From: Nitrobacteraceae bacterium AZCC 1564
Lineage (GTDB): Bacteria > Pseudomonadota > Alphaproteobacteria > Rhizobiales > Xanthobacteraceae
NCBI GenBank assembly: GCA_036924835.1
Contig: JBAGRR010000001.1
Coordinates: 5,595,001-5,659,000 of the forward strand
Length of the DNA stretch: 64,000 nt
Reading direction: 5' to 3'
The position numbers and the translations under genes were made by a program. The notes under the pieces are model-generated. The model was not told where the DNA came from. It was given only the letters and a program-made list of their open reading frames with translations, and did no database searches. Of the stretch, positions 16,148-24,923 are shown piece by piece (within the stretch, counting starts at the first letter, position 1; each line of letters starts with the position of its first letter).

Positions 16148-18166
16148 ATGAGTGCGGGCTGGTATATCCATGATTCACGCGGACAACACGGTCCGTTCGA
16201 TGAACATGAGCTGCATGCGCGCCTGAAAGGGTATGTCGAACTCGCCGACATCCATGTCTGGCGCGACGGCTTCGAAGACTGGGTCCCTGCGGCAACGTTC
16301 CTGCAGCAGAGCGCTGCGCCCGCTAAACTCCCGAGAGTGAAAGGCAAATGGACGCTTTACGGTCTAGGCGTTGGCGTGGTGCTCAGTCTGCTTGGTGCAG
16401 TTCTGGGAAAGGGAGACCTGGCATATTTAGTCGACTGGTCGGCGAAAAGTGTCGGCGAGAATGTCGCTTATATGGCTCTCTACGCGGCAACCGTCGCATT
16501 GCTGTTTTTTTTGATCGGCCTTATCGCCGATATCTTCTCAAGGCCGAAGAAGACGAAGGGCGATGTTGTACCGCATTCGGCGCTGGATGATCTGGCATCG
16601 CCGGATCACCGCACGAAGCACCGCTTCAATAATTTCATCGCTCGCAACTGGCGGGGCGAATATCCGCTCTGGGTGTCCTACTGGATCGTGGGCGTCGGCA
16701 GCAACGTCGCGGTCGTCGCTTTTATGCTGATGCTGACATCGTTGGTCTGGCCACAGAATGGTTTCTGGCCCTTTGCCAATCTTGCCTTCTTCGCTGCCCT
16801 TTGGCTGCTGATCTCGCTCGCGCTTGTTTGGCAGTTCGTCGGCGTGTGGCGCTCCGCGAACGTGCGTATCGCCGAACGCGCGGCGCTCGGAAAGGGAGCG
16901 CCGTGGGCAGGGCTGGCGAAGTTCGTCATGCTAATCGCTGTCTTGCAGAGTGTGGCGGCGTTCGTAAGGGTCGGCGTGCCGCAACTATCGGAGTCAGCGC
17001 GCATCGCTTTCATGAACGATCCGGATGTGCCGGATTATGAGATCCATCTGCTCAATGGCGGCACCGAGATCGAAGTCATCGGCGGCATCAAGTATGGCCT
17101 TGCGGAGGAGTTCAAGAAAATCCTCAAGGCGTCGGGTCAAGTGCGCGTCGTGCACCTCAACAGTACCGGCGGACGGCTCGCTGAGGGCGCGGCTCTCAAT
17201 GCCGTCATTAAAGAAAATGGGCTGACGACATTCGTCGCCACGAAGTGCATGTCGGCTTGCACGCTGGTGTTTGCGGGCGGCAAGCAGCGGATCCTGAAGA
17301 AAGGTGCCGTGCTTGGTTTTCATCGCGGCGCGTTCGGCGGCGAGGATCAGGTCGACGATCATCAGGGCGGGCTGCAACGCCGCATCTTCCGCGAGGCAGG
17401 TTTCAGTTCTGGCTTCATCGATAAGGCGCTTTCGACGCCCAATAAGGACATTTGGACGCCGCCCGCATCTGAACTGCTGGCGGAAGGCGTGATCACCAGC
17501 GTCAACGATGGAGGAGGCTTTGCGATATCCGGCTTTGGTGCAAAGGTCTCTCGGGGTGGCCTTGATCAAACAATGCAGAAAGCGGGCGCGGTGTATGTCG
17601 CGCTGAAGGAGCGCTCTCCCGACTTCTACAATGAATTACTGGATCAGCTTTACACGGGGATTTCGAAGGGCGAGCTTGAGGGCAATGTCATACAGGTGCT
17701 CCGTGCCAAGATTTTTGGACACGTTCGCGGCCTGCTGCCTCAGGCTGACGATGCTGTTTTGATCGCATTCGCCAATCTGGCGGCGGATCAATACGAGATG
17801 CTGGGCAAAAGTGCGCCTGCGGCTTGTTACGCCTATGCTTCTGGTGAAGGCGGCAACTCATATGCGGATACGCTATCGCCTGATCTGATCAAGCGCGAGC
17901 TAGCGCTCGACGAACAGATCCTCAAGACGGCGATGACGCGGCCTCCCGATAGAGACGCCACTGCGACTTGGAAGAAGATCGGTGCGAGGCTCGCGGCCAA
18001 GGGCATGTCGCAGGAAGACTTCGCCTTGATAAGCGCGACAAACCTCGAGCCGTCGAAGCATGCACGCTATTGCGACGTGATCATTCGCTTCTACAGGGAG
18101 ATCACGAGCCTTCCGACCGCGGAGGCGGCCATCGCCCTCAGGGATTTGTACGCCGGGAAGTCATGA
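16148..18166 (+). CDS. GYF_2 domain / multi-helix / ClpP-like protease fusion
   Basis: 672 residues from MSAGWYIHDSRGQHGPF. Residues about 4-47 form a GYF_2 domain (GWYIHD..GQ.GPFDEHEL..RL, then VWRDGFEDWVPA). Several membrane helices follow (about 69-86, 113-135, 185-205, 220-245, 260-280). A ClpP/crotonase-like periplasmic region (COG3904 style) includes VVHLNSTGGRLAEGAALNAVI and ATKCMSACTLVFAGGKQR with Ser369, then AVLGFHRGAF. A helical tail of about 200 residues has no recognised domain. Serine-hydrolase activity is an inference from the Gly-Gly/Ser-Ala-Cys pattern. Confidence 0.75.
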   Translation: MSAGWYIHDSRGQHGPFDEHELHARLKGYVELADIHVWRDGFEDWVPAATFLQQSAAPAKLPRVKGKWTLYGLGVGVVLSLLGAVLGKGDLAYLVDWSAKSVGENVAYMALYAATVALLFFLIGLIADIFSRPKKTKGDVVPHSALDDLASPDHRTKHRFNNFIARNWRGEYPLWVSYWIVGVGSNVAVVAFMLMLTSLVWPQNGFWPFANLAFFAALWLLISLALVWQFVGVWRSANVRIAERAALGKGAPWAGLAKFVMLIAVLQSVAAFVRVGVPQLSESARIAFMNDPDVPDYEIHLLNGGTEIEVIGGIKYGLAEEFKKILKASGQVRVVHLNSTGGRLAEGAALNAVIKENGLTTFVATKCMSACTLVFAGGKQRILKKGAVLGFHRGAFGGEDQVDDHQGGLQRRIFREAGFSSGFIDKALSTPNKDIWTPPASELLAEGVITSVNDGGGFAISGFGAKVSRGGLDQTMQKAGAVYVALKERSPDFYNELLDQLYTGISKGELEGNVIQVLRAKIFGHVRGLLPQADDAVLIAFANLAADQYEMLGKSAPAACYAYASGEGGNSYADTLSPDLIKRELALDEQILKTAMTRPPDRDATATWKKIGARLAAKGMSQEDFALISATNLEPSKHARYCDVIIRFYREITSLPTAEAAIALRDLYAGKS

Positions 18167-18215
18167 CCGGTCCGAGAGGGCGGAGTGTGGCGGCGCTTCT
18201 GTGTGATGTGCACCG

Positions 18216-18923
18216 TCACGTGTTCTGCAATTCGCTGAGAACTCGTCGCGTACCCACGATGAACTGATGCACCGCATCGCTCACCACTGCACCACGCTCG
18301 TCTTCCGGCGGCACGGGCATGCGGTAAACGAACTTGCGTATCGCCATATAAAAAATTCGCCCGTGCAGGCCCCAGAACAATTCCTGCTCCCGCCAGCCGA
18401 TCGGCGTGTCGGGCGAGGTGAATCCGAATTCTTCACGCGCCTCTAAAAGCGCGGGCGTGCCGACCGTCTTCATCACCATCGAAAGATAGTGCTCATTGAT
18501 GTTGAACGATTTCAGGCCTGCGAAAATGAAGATGCGTACCCAGTCGAAACGGAAAATGTGATCGATATACTCGGAATAGAATTGAATGAGCCGGGCTTCG
18601 AGTGGACGGGTTCTATCCTGGATCAGGTCGCCCCAGTGCTTCTGCCAACTGCCGAGATAGACGTGTTCATAGACCCGCTCGACCAGCGCTTCCTTGCTTG
18701 GAAAATGGCGATAGATCGCGGAATGGGTGATGCCGATCCGCTTGGCGAGCTCGCGCTGTTGTCCCTCGAAGCCGTGTTCAGCGAAGAAGCGGATGGCGGA
18801 TTCCAGAATGACCTTCTCCCGCTCGGCCGCGGGCATGTTCTTCCGCGTCCTGACGCCTTTCTTTGCTGCAGCAGCCTTCTTCGGACGTGCAGCCTTGGTT
18901 TTCTTTTTTCCACTGTTTCGCAT
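18216..18923 (-). CDS. TetR-family transcriptional regulator
   Basis: 235 residues from MRNSGKKKTKAARPKK; starts at 18932 or 18956 are also possible. A Lys/Ala-rich N-terminal extension precedes a TetR helix-turn-helix (VILESAIRFFAEHGFEGQQRELAKRIGITHSAIYRHFPSKEALVERVYEHVY). The ligand domain is aromatic-rich (FRFDWVRIFIFAGLKSF, GWREQELFWGLHGRIFYMAIRKFVYRMPVP). Divergent from the coxMSL-like operon across about 170 bp that holds two ACC..TTGGT palindromes, so it probably represses that operon and itself. Confidence 0.85.
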   Translation of the reverse strand: MRNSGKKKTKAARPKKAAAAKKGVRTRKNMPAAEREKVILESAIRFFAEHGFEGQQRELAKRIGITHSAIYRHFPSKEALVERVYEHVYLGSWQKHWGDLIQDRTRPLEARLIQFYSEYIDHIFRFDWVRIFIFAGLKSFNINEHYLSMVMKTVGTPALLEAREEFGFTSPDTPIGWREQELFWGLHGRIFYMAIRKFVYRMPVPPEDERGAVVSDAVHQFIVGTRRVLSELQNT

Positions 18924-18997
18924 AGTTGGCATCCGTGGCCTGACTTGAACCAGCATTCTATCAATTTAAGTTGTCCCGATAGGTAAAATGAGAACAG

Positions 18998-19063
18998 ACC
19001 GGTTGGTAATTTATATTGACAGCGGGCTGATCCAGTCCCAGTAGTGGTTTGAGACCAATTGGT
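18998..19063. promoter_or_regulatory. Pair of palindromes, candidate TetR operators
   Basis: ACCGGTTGGT at 18998-19007 and the perfect palindrome ACCAATTGGT at 19054-19063, both preceded by AG, lie in the tetR / Mo-hydroxylase intergenic region with starts 56 bp apart. The second is 28 bp before the GTG start of the FAD subunit. Their placement suits repression by the adjacent TetR protein; binding is inferred. Confidence 0.5.
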
Positions 19064-19091
19064 CACAAATGAATAAATTCGGAGGATGGAC

Positions 19092-19976
19092 GTGAAAGCG
19101 CGCGCTTTCAAATATGTCCGGGCGGAAACCGTTGAGGCCGCTTTTGACGCCTATGCCGAGGCGGATGGCGATTGCGTTTATCTGGCGGGCGGGCAGAGCC
19201 TCGTGCCGTCGCTGTCGCTCCGCTTGCAGGCGCCTGCCGTGCTCATCGATATTTCGCGCATCGAGGCGCTGACGGGTATTTCAAAATCCGGCGACGTGCT
19301 GCGCGTCGGCGCGCTGACGCGGCACGCCGAGATGCTGACTTCGCCGGAGATTGCGCGTCACGCGCCGCTGTTGCGCCGGGCTGCGCCGTACGTGGCCCAT
19401 CCTGCCATCAGGAACAAAGGAACGTTCGGAGGGACGATCGCGCTGGCCGATCCAGCAGCCGAGTTTCCAGCGATGACGCTCGCGCTCGATGCGGAGTTCG
19501 AGATCGCCGGTCCCGATGGTCGCAGAACCATGAAAGCGGACGGGTTCTTCAGGGATCTGTTCGATACCGGGCTCGAGCCCGGCGAGATTCTCGTCGCGAT
19601 CCATATTCCTGTGTTCGGCGCGAACGACCGCTGCGTCTTTCATGAACTGGCACGGCGCCGCGGTGATTATGCGGTAGTGGGCTCCGGCATCCAGGGAACG
19701 TTCGACGGCGACCGGCTGTTGTCCGCACGCATCGCGTTTCTCTCTGTTGCGTCCACGCCGGTGCGCGCGCGTCACGCGGAAGCCGCCATCGCCAATCAGG
19801 TGCTGTCGCCGGAAGTGATTGCCGCAGCGCAGGCGGCGCTCAGCGAGGATCTCGATCCGGAAGACAACGAAGAAACCAGCGCGGCGATGCGCATGCATCT
19901 CGCCCGTGTGCTGCTCGGACGCTTGCTCGGGCAACTCGGCCGCGCCGACTGCATGCATGAAGGAGTTCACGCATGA
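19092..19976 (+). CDS. FAD-binding medium subunit of a molybdenum hydroxylase (CoxM-like)
   Basis: 294 residues from GTG 19092 (MKARAFKYVRAETVEAAF): GGAGG at 19081-19085 is six bases upstream, while the ATG at 19086 touches it. FAD motifs are AGGQSLVPSLSLRL and the second TFGGTIALADPAAE (CO dehydrogenase CoxM has AGGHSLLP and T-x-GG). The C-terminal CO_deh_flav_C region is present. This subunit passes electrons from the Fe-S subunit to an acceptor. First of three genes in the M-S-L order; its stop overlaps the next start as ATGA. Confidence 0.92.
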   Translation: MKARAFKYVRAETVEAAFDAYAEADGDCVYLAGGQSLVPSLSLRLQAPAVLIDISRIEALTGISKSGDVLRVGALTRHAEMLTSPEIARHAPLLRRAAPYVAHPAIRNKGTFGGTIALADPAAEFPAMTLALDAEFEIAGPDGRRTMKADGFFRDLFDTGLEPGEILVAIHIPVFGANDRCVFHELARRRGDYAVVGSGIQGTFDGDRLLSARIAFLSVASTPVRARHAEAAIANQVLSPEVIAAAQAALSEDLDPEDNEETSAAMRMHLARVLLGRLLGQLGRADCMHEGVHA

Positions 19977-20476
19977 GCGAACGTGTTCCTATCGCCCTTG
20001 AAGTGAACGGCGAAACAGTGGCCCGCACTATCGAGCCGCGTATGTCGCTTGCGGATTTCTTGCGCGAGGAGCTGGAGCTGACCGGCACGCATCTTGGTTG
20101 CGAGATGGGCGTTTGCGGCGCGTGTCTTGTGCTGCTGAACGGCAAGGCGGTGCACGCCTGCCTGATGTTCGCGGTGCAGGCGCACGGCGAGCGCGTCGAG
20201 ACCGTCGAGGGGCTGACTGAGCGCAAGGCCATCGCCGATATTCAGGAAGCCTTTCATAACAACAATGCACTGCAGTGCGGGTTCTGCACCACGGGTATGC
20301 TCGTGACCGCGCATGAGATGCTGAGCCGTGGCGATATCCTGAGCCGCGAGGAGATCCGCGACGGCCTGTCGGGCAACTATTGCCGGTGCACCGGCTATCA
20401 GGCCATCGTCAATTCGATCGAGACCGTCGCCCAGGCGCGCGCTGTTGCCGGCGCTGCTCCGTCAAAGCCGGAATAA
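19973..20476 (+). CDS. [2Fe-2S] small subunit of a molybdenum hydroxylase (CoxS-like)
   Basis: 167 residues. Plant-type ferredoxin cluster ligands are Cys43, Cys48, Cys51 (GCEMGVCGAC) and Cys63; the second cluster uses Cys102, Cys105 (QCGFCTTGM) and Cys137, Cys139 (NYCRCTGYQ). All eight are present, so both clusters should form. It relays electrons from the molybdopterin subunit to the FAD subunit. Start overlaps the FAD-subunit stop by four bases. The extended tail after residue 157 is Ala/Pro-rich. Confidence 0.95.
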   Translation: MSERVPIALEVNGETVARTIEPRMSLADFLREELELTGTHLGCEMGVCGACLVLLNGKAVHACLMFAVQAHGERVETVEGLTERKAIADIQEAFHNNNALQCGFCTTGMLVTAHEMLSRGDILSREEIRDGLSGNYCRCTGYQAIVNSIETVAQARAVAGAAPSKPE

Positions 20477-20488
20477 GGTCGCGTAGCC

Positions 20489-22864
20489 ATGGAGAAGACG
20501 CTCAACAAGCTCGACCGCCCGAACAGCTATATCGGCCGCTCAGTCACGCGTCCCAACGCCAAGCGGTTATTGACAGGCAAAGGGCGCTACGTCACCGACA
20601 TGAAGCTGCCGCGCATGCTGTATGCGGCGTTTGTGCGCAGCCCATATGCTCATGCGAAAATCCTCTCCGTCGACACCAGTGCGGCGCTGGAGGTCGAGGG
20701 CGTCCATCTGGTTGCGACGGGTGAAGATCTGGCGAAGCTGTGCAAGCCGTGGGTCGGTACGCTCGATCACTTCCACAACATGAAATCGACGCCGCAACTG
20801 CCGCTGGCAACCGACAAGGTGGTCTGGGCAGGGCAGGCGGTGGCCGCAGTTGTTGCGCGCAGCCGTGCGATCGCCGAGGACGCAGCCGAGCTTGTGAATG
20901 TCGAATACGAAGAGCTCCCGGTTGTCACCGACATCGATGCCGCGCGGGAAGAGGGCGCCGCCATCATCAACCCGGAACTCGGCACCAACGTCTCATTCGC
21001 GTTGAAGCTCGAAAGCGGCGATGTCGAGGCCGCCTTCAAGGACAGCGCTGTTGTGGTGGAAGAGACCTTCCGCTTCGGCCGGCACACCGCTGTGACGATG
21101 GAGCCGCGCGCGATTATTGCGGATTACAATGCCGCTGAAGAGCAGCTCACGGTCTATCACGCAACCCAGACGCCGTATCAGTTTCAGGATCTCTACAGCC
21201 GTCACTACGGTATCGCGGAGTCCCGCGTGCGGGTGGTGGCTCCGGATATCGGCGGCTCGTTCGGCATGAAGCTGCATGTCTATCACGAGGACATGGCGGT
21301 GGTGGGCCTCAGTATGATGGCCGGCCGGCCGGTGAAGTACACCGCCGACCGCATGGAGTCCTTTCTGTCGGATATTCATGCCCGTGATCATCGTGTCCAC
21401 GCCAGTCTCGCGGCGGATGCGTCCGGCAGTATTCTTGGTATGAAGGTCGATGACGTGACCGCCATCGGCGCGTTCTCGAGCTTCCCGCGCACCAGCGTCG
21501 TCGAGGGCAATCAAGTGGTGCGCCTGATGGGCGCGCCTTACCGCTTCAGGAATTACCGCGGCGATCTCAACGTCGTGTTTCAGAACAAGGTGCAGACGAG
21601 CCAGTATCGCGCGGTCGGGCATCCGATCGCATGCGCTGTGACCGAAGCGCTGATGGACGATATGGCGCGGCGCGTGGGTCTCGATCCGTTCGAGATCCGC
21701 CGGCGCAACATCATCACGCAGGACATGTACCCTTATACGTCGCCGACGGGATACAAGTTCGAGCGCCTCTCTCACGAAGAGTGCCTCAAGAACCTTCATG
21801 ACATGATGGATTACCCGCGGCTCGTGAAAGAGCAGCGGGACCTGCGCGAAAAGGGAATCTATCGCGGCATCGGCATTGCGATGTTCGTGGAGATCACCAA
21901 CCCGTCGCCGGCTTTCTATGGCGTCGGCGGTGCGCGCATCTCCTCGCAGGACGGCGCCATCGTGAAGATCACGCCGTCAGGCGAAGTGCAGTGTCTGATC
22001 AGCGTCGGCGAGCACGGGCAGGGCACCGAGACCATTGTCGGCCAGATCGTCGCCGAAAATCTCGGCGTCGATCGCGAGACAGTGCGCGTCATCACCGGTG
22101 ACACCGACGTAACGCCGCAGGGCGGCGCCAACTGGGCCTGCCGTGGCGCAGGCATTGGCGGCGAGACTGCTTTCCAGGCCGCGAAGAAGCTGAAAGAAAA
22201 TGTGCTTCATGTCGCGGGCGCCATCCTGCAGGCGAAGCCCGCGGATCTCGACATGCAGAACGCACAGATCGTCGATGCGGCAACTGGCAACATCCGCATG
22301 TCGCTCGCCGATGTCGCACGCATTTCCTACTATCGCTCCGACACGTTGCCCTCCGACATCTCTCCGCAGCTCACGGTCGCGCATCATTATTCGCCGCGCG
22401 GATATCCATTCGCCTTCACCAACGGCGTGCAAGGATGCCACGTGGAGGTCGATGTCGAGACCGGCTTCACGAAGATCCTCGGCATGTGGGTGGCGGAGGA
22501 TTGCGGACGCGTCATCAACCCGATGCTGGTGGATGAGCAGGTGCGCGGTGGTGCGATCCAGGGGCTGGGCGCCGCGTTCTTCGAGGAGTGCCGCTACAGT
22601 GAGACGGGGCAACTCGAGAACGGATCACTGGCGGATTATCTGGTGCCGATGGCCCTTGAGATGCCTGACATTAAGATCATGCATATCGAGACGCCGACGC
22701 GGGACACCGAGCTTGGCGCTAAGGGTTGCGGTGAAGCAGGCACGGCGGCTTCATCGGCCGCCGCAATCAACGCGGTGAACGATGCGATTGCGCCGCTGGG
22801 CGCGCACGTCTCGCAAATTCCGATGACGCCGCAGCGGCTGTTGCGTGCGCTTGGACATGCCTGA
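20489..22864 (+). CDS. Molybdopterin-binding large subunit of a xanthine-oxidase-family enzyme (CoxL-like)
   Basis: 791 residues. Recognisable blocks: PNAKRLLTGKGRYVTDMKLP at the start, APDIGGSFGMK, HGQGTETIVGQI and GCGEAGTAASSAA with the catalytic Glu at about 749. The substrate loop at about 371-378 reads QYRAVGHP. Form I CO dehydrogenase has AYxCSFR and form II has AYRGAGR, so this is not a genuine CO dehydrogenase despite the coxMSL-like order. No coxDEFG or Mo-insertion gene accompanies it. Likely a hydroxylase for an organic substrate, identity unknown. Confidence 0.9.
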   Translation: MEKTLNKLDRPNSYIGRSVTRPNAKRLLTGKGRYVTDMKLPRMLYAAFVRSPYAHAKILSVDTSAALEVEGVHLVATGEDLAKLCKPWVGTLDHFHNMKSTPQLPLATDKVVWAGQAVAAVVARSRAIAEDAAELVNVEYEELPVVTDIDAAREEGAAIINPELGTNVSFALKLESGDVEAAFKDSAVVVEETFRFGRHTAVTMEPRAIIADYNAAEEQLTVYHATQTPYQFQDLYSRHYGIAESRVRVVAPDIGGSFGMKLHVYHEDMAVVGLSMMAGRPVKYTADRMESFLSDIHARDHRVHASLAADASGSILGMKVDDVTAIGAFSSFPRTSVVEGNQVVRLMGAPYRFRNYRGDLNVVFQNKVQTSQYRAVGHPIACAVTEALMDDMARRVGLDPFEIRRRNIITQDMYPYTSPTGYKFERLSHEECLKNLHDMMDYPRLVKEQRDLREKGIYRGIGIAMFVEITNPSPAFYGVGGARISSQDGAIVKITPSGEVQCLISVGEHGQGTETIVGQIVAENLGVDRETVRVITGDTDVTPQGGANWACRGAGIGGETAFQAAKKLKENVLHVAGAILQAKPADLDMQNAQIVDAATGNIRMSLADVARISYYRSDTLPSDISPQLTVAHHYSPRGYPFAFTNGVQGCHVEVDVETGFTKILGMWVAEDCGRVINPMLVDEQVRGGAIQGLGAAFFEECRYSETGQLENGSLADYLVPMALEMPDIKIMHIETPTRDTELGAKGCGEAGTAASSAAAINAVNDAIAPLGAHVSQIPMTPQRLLRALGHA

Positions 22865-23044
22865 AAAATCTGACGATCGATTTGGCGCCTATCGACATAC
22901 GATAAGTTGACCAGCGTCCGGTGCGTTATTCTCTTCTGATATAGCGTCGCGGCTTGCGTTCCACGCGGCGAGAACTAGGCTATCGGTTGCCCTTTCGGCG
23001 CAATCGCCCGAACCTGTCTGCGACGTCAGTCCTGGAGCCTATCA

Positions 23045-24025
23045 ATGGAATACGTGAAATTCGGATCGACCGGCATGGATGTGTCACGCATCTGTCTTGG
23101 ATGCATGACCTTCGGGGAGCCAGATCGCGGCGCGCATAGCTGGACCCTGAAGGAAGATGCCAGCCGGCCGCTGATCAAGCAGGCACTCGATCTCGGCATC
23201 AATTTCCTGGACACCGCGAATGTCTATTCGGACGGCACGTCGGAAGAGATCGTTGGCCGTGCGTTGAAGGATTTCGTCAAGCGCGACGACATCGTGCTGG
23301 CGACCAAGGTGTTCAACCGCATGCGTCCCGGCCCGAATGGCGCGGGCTTGTCGCGCAAGGCCATCATGTCCGAGATCGACAACAGCTTGAGGCGGCTTGG
23401 GACCGACTATGTCGATCTCTATCAGATCCATCGCTGGGACTATGGAACGCCGATCGAGGAGACGCTGGAGGCGCTCCACGATGTCGTGAAGGCGGGCAAG
23501 GCGCGTTACATCGGCGCGTCGTCGATGCATGCGTGGCAGTTCGCCAAGGCGCTGTACGTGTCGCGGCTGAACGGCTGGACCGAGTTCGTCAGCATGCAGG
23601 ATCATCTCAGCCTGCTTTACCGCGAAGAAGAGCGGGACATGCTTCCGCTCTGCCTCGATCAAGGCGTGGCTGTCATTCCGTGGAGCCCGTTGGCGCGTGG
23701 CCGTTTGACGCGTGATTGGAACGAGACCAGCGAACGTCAGGAGACCGACCAGTTCGGCAAGACGCTGTATGCGCGCGCGTTCGATTCCGACAAGGTCATC
23801 GTGCAGAAGGTCGCGGACATTGCGAAGGCGCGGGGCGTGTCGCGGGCCCAGGTCGCGATGGCGTGGGTGCTGCAGAAGGATGGCATCACGGCCCCGATTG
23901 TCGGCGCCTCGAAGCCCAATCACCTGACTGATGCCGTGGCAGCCGTGTCGCTGAGGCTGACGAAGGAGGAGATCGAGGCGCTAGAGGCGCCTTACGAGCC
24001 GCATCACGTCGCGGGCTTCGAGTAA
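23045..24025 (+). CDS. Aldo/keto reductase
   Basis: 326 residues, start MEYVKFGSTGMDVSRICLGCMTFG. The TIM-barrel family pattern is complete: LDTANVYSDGTSEEIVGRAL (catalytic Asp and Tyr), LATKVF (Lys), YQIHRWDYGTPIEETLEALHDVV (His), RYIGASSMHAWQ, IPWSPLARGRL and PIVGASKPNHL for NADPH binding. Closest by pattern to the YajO/AKR-type reductases. It lies 180 bp after the Mo-hydroxylase on the same strand and may reduce an aldehyde or ketone in the same pathway, an inference from position only. Confidence 0.92.
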   Translation: MEYVKFGSTGMDVSRICLGCMTFGEPDRGAHSWTLKEDASRPLIKQALDLGINFLDTANVYSDGTSEEIVGRALKDFVKRDDIVLATKVFNRMRPGPNGAGLSRKAIMSEIDNSLRRLGTDYVDLYQIHRWDYGTPIEETLEALHDVVKAGKARYIGASSMHAWQFAKALYVSRLNGWTEFVSMQDHLSLLYREEERDMLPLCLDQGVAVIPWSPLARGRLTRDWNETSERQETDQFGKTLYARAFDSDKVIVQKVADIAKARGVSRAQVAMAWVLQKDGITAPIVGASKPNHLTDAVAAVSLRLTKEEIEALEAPYEPHHVAGFE

Positions 24026-24146
24026 TAAGGCTTGACCCAAGACAAGGCGGCTTTGAACGGACGCTCCTTCGACGCTGCTTATCGTTTGATTGCGGATGGA
24101 TTTCGCGCCGCGCAGCGCGTTAATTCGCGTGCGGCAGACCGGATCG

Positions 24147-24923
24147 TCAGGCGTCTTTCTTCCCGGCGACGACAACCGATCGCCCCGAAGAAGTCTGCTC
24201 GATCGTGATCGGCAATCCGTAAAGTCTCGATAATTCATCTGAGGTCATCGTCGTCGCGGGCGCTCCCGTGACGAAATGATCGCGGCCGAGGATCGCCACC
24301 CGATCAGCGACGATGAATGCGTGCTCGGGCTCGTGGGTGGAGAGCACGATGGTCAATCCGCTTGCGGACAGATTGCGGATGGTGTCGAGGACGAGGCTGC
24401 GGTTGCCAAGATCGAGGCTCGCGGTCGGCTCATCCATCATGATGACGTTCGCTTTTTGGGCGAGGGCTCTCGCGATCAAGGCGAGCTGCCGCTGCCCGCC
24501 GGATATGCGCGTTGAATCGCGCTCCGCGAGTGCGCCGATGCCAAGCAGCTCGAGCGCGCGGGCGGCCTCCTCATAATCAGCTTTACGCGGTGTCCCGAAT
24601 GCGCCGAGATAGGCGGTGCGCCCCATCATGACGAGATCAAGAACGGTGTAGGCAAATTCCGTAGGCGAGGCCTGAGGAACGTAAGCAATCTGCCGTGCGA
24701 TCCGTTCCCGGCTCATCTGCGTGATGTCTTCGCCACCCACGAGCACCGATCCGTTGATCGCGGGGATTAATCCCAGCAGCGTCTTGAACAGCGTGGTCTT
24801 GCCTACGCCGTTCGGGCCGAGCAGGCACGTCACCGTGCCCGGCGGCAGCGCGAGGTTCAGATCGCGCGCGATCGTTGTTGAGCCATAGCCAATGGCGAGG
24901 TTGCGTGCTTCGAGCGGCGTCAT
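24147..24923 (-). CDS. ATP-binding protein of a FecBCD/BtuFCD-type ABC importer
   Basis: 258 residues from MTPLEARNLAIGYG; this ATG overlaps the permease stop (ATGA, 24920-24923). Walker A is GPNGVGKTT, Q-loop YVPQASPTEFAYTVLDLVMMGR, signature ISGGQRQLALIARALAQ, Walker B NVIMMDEP, H-loop STHEP. The FAYTVLDLVMMGR block resembles the ATPase of the MolBCA molybdate/tungstate importer as well as iron-chelate systems, so the metal cannot be fixed from this gene alone. Confidence 0.92.
   Translation of the reverse strand: MTPLEARNLAIGYGSTTIARDLNLALPPGTVTCLLGPNGVGKTTLFKTLLGLIPAINGSVLVGGEDITQMSRERIARQIAYVPQASPTEFAYTVLDLVMMGRTAYLGAFGTPRKADYEEAARALELLGIGALAERDSTRISGGQRQLALIARALAQKANVIMMDEPTASLDLGNRSLVLDTIRNLSASGLTIVLSTHEPEHAFIVADRVAILGRDHFVTGAPATTMTSDELSRLYGLPITIEQTSSGRSVVVAGKKDA

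Noticed and set aside
20489..22864. Genuine CO dehydrogenase large subunit (coxL)
   Set aside because: The loop reads QYRAVGHP; neither form I nor form II motif is present and the accessory cox genes are absent.
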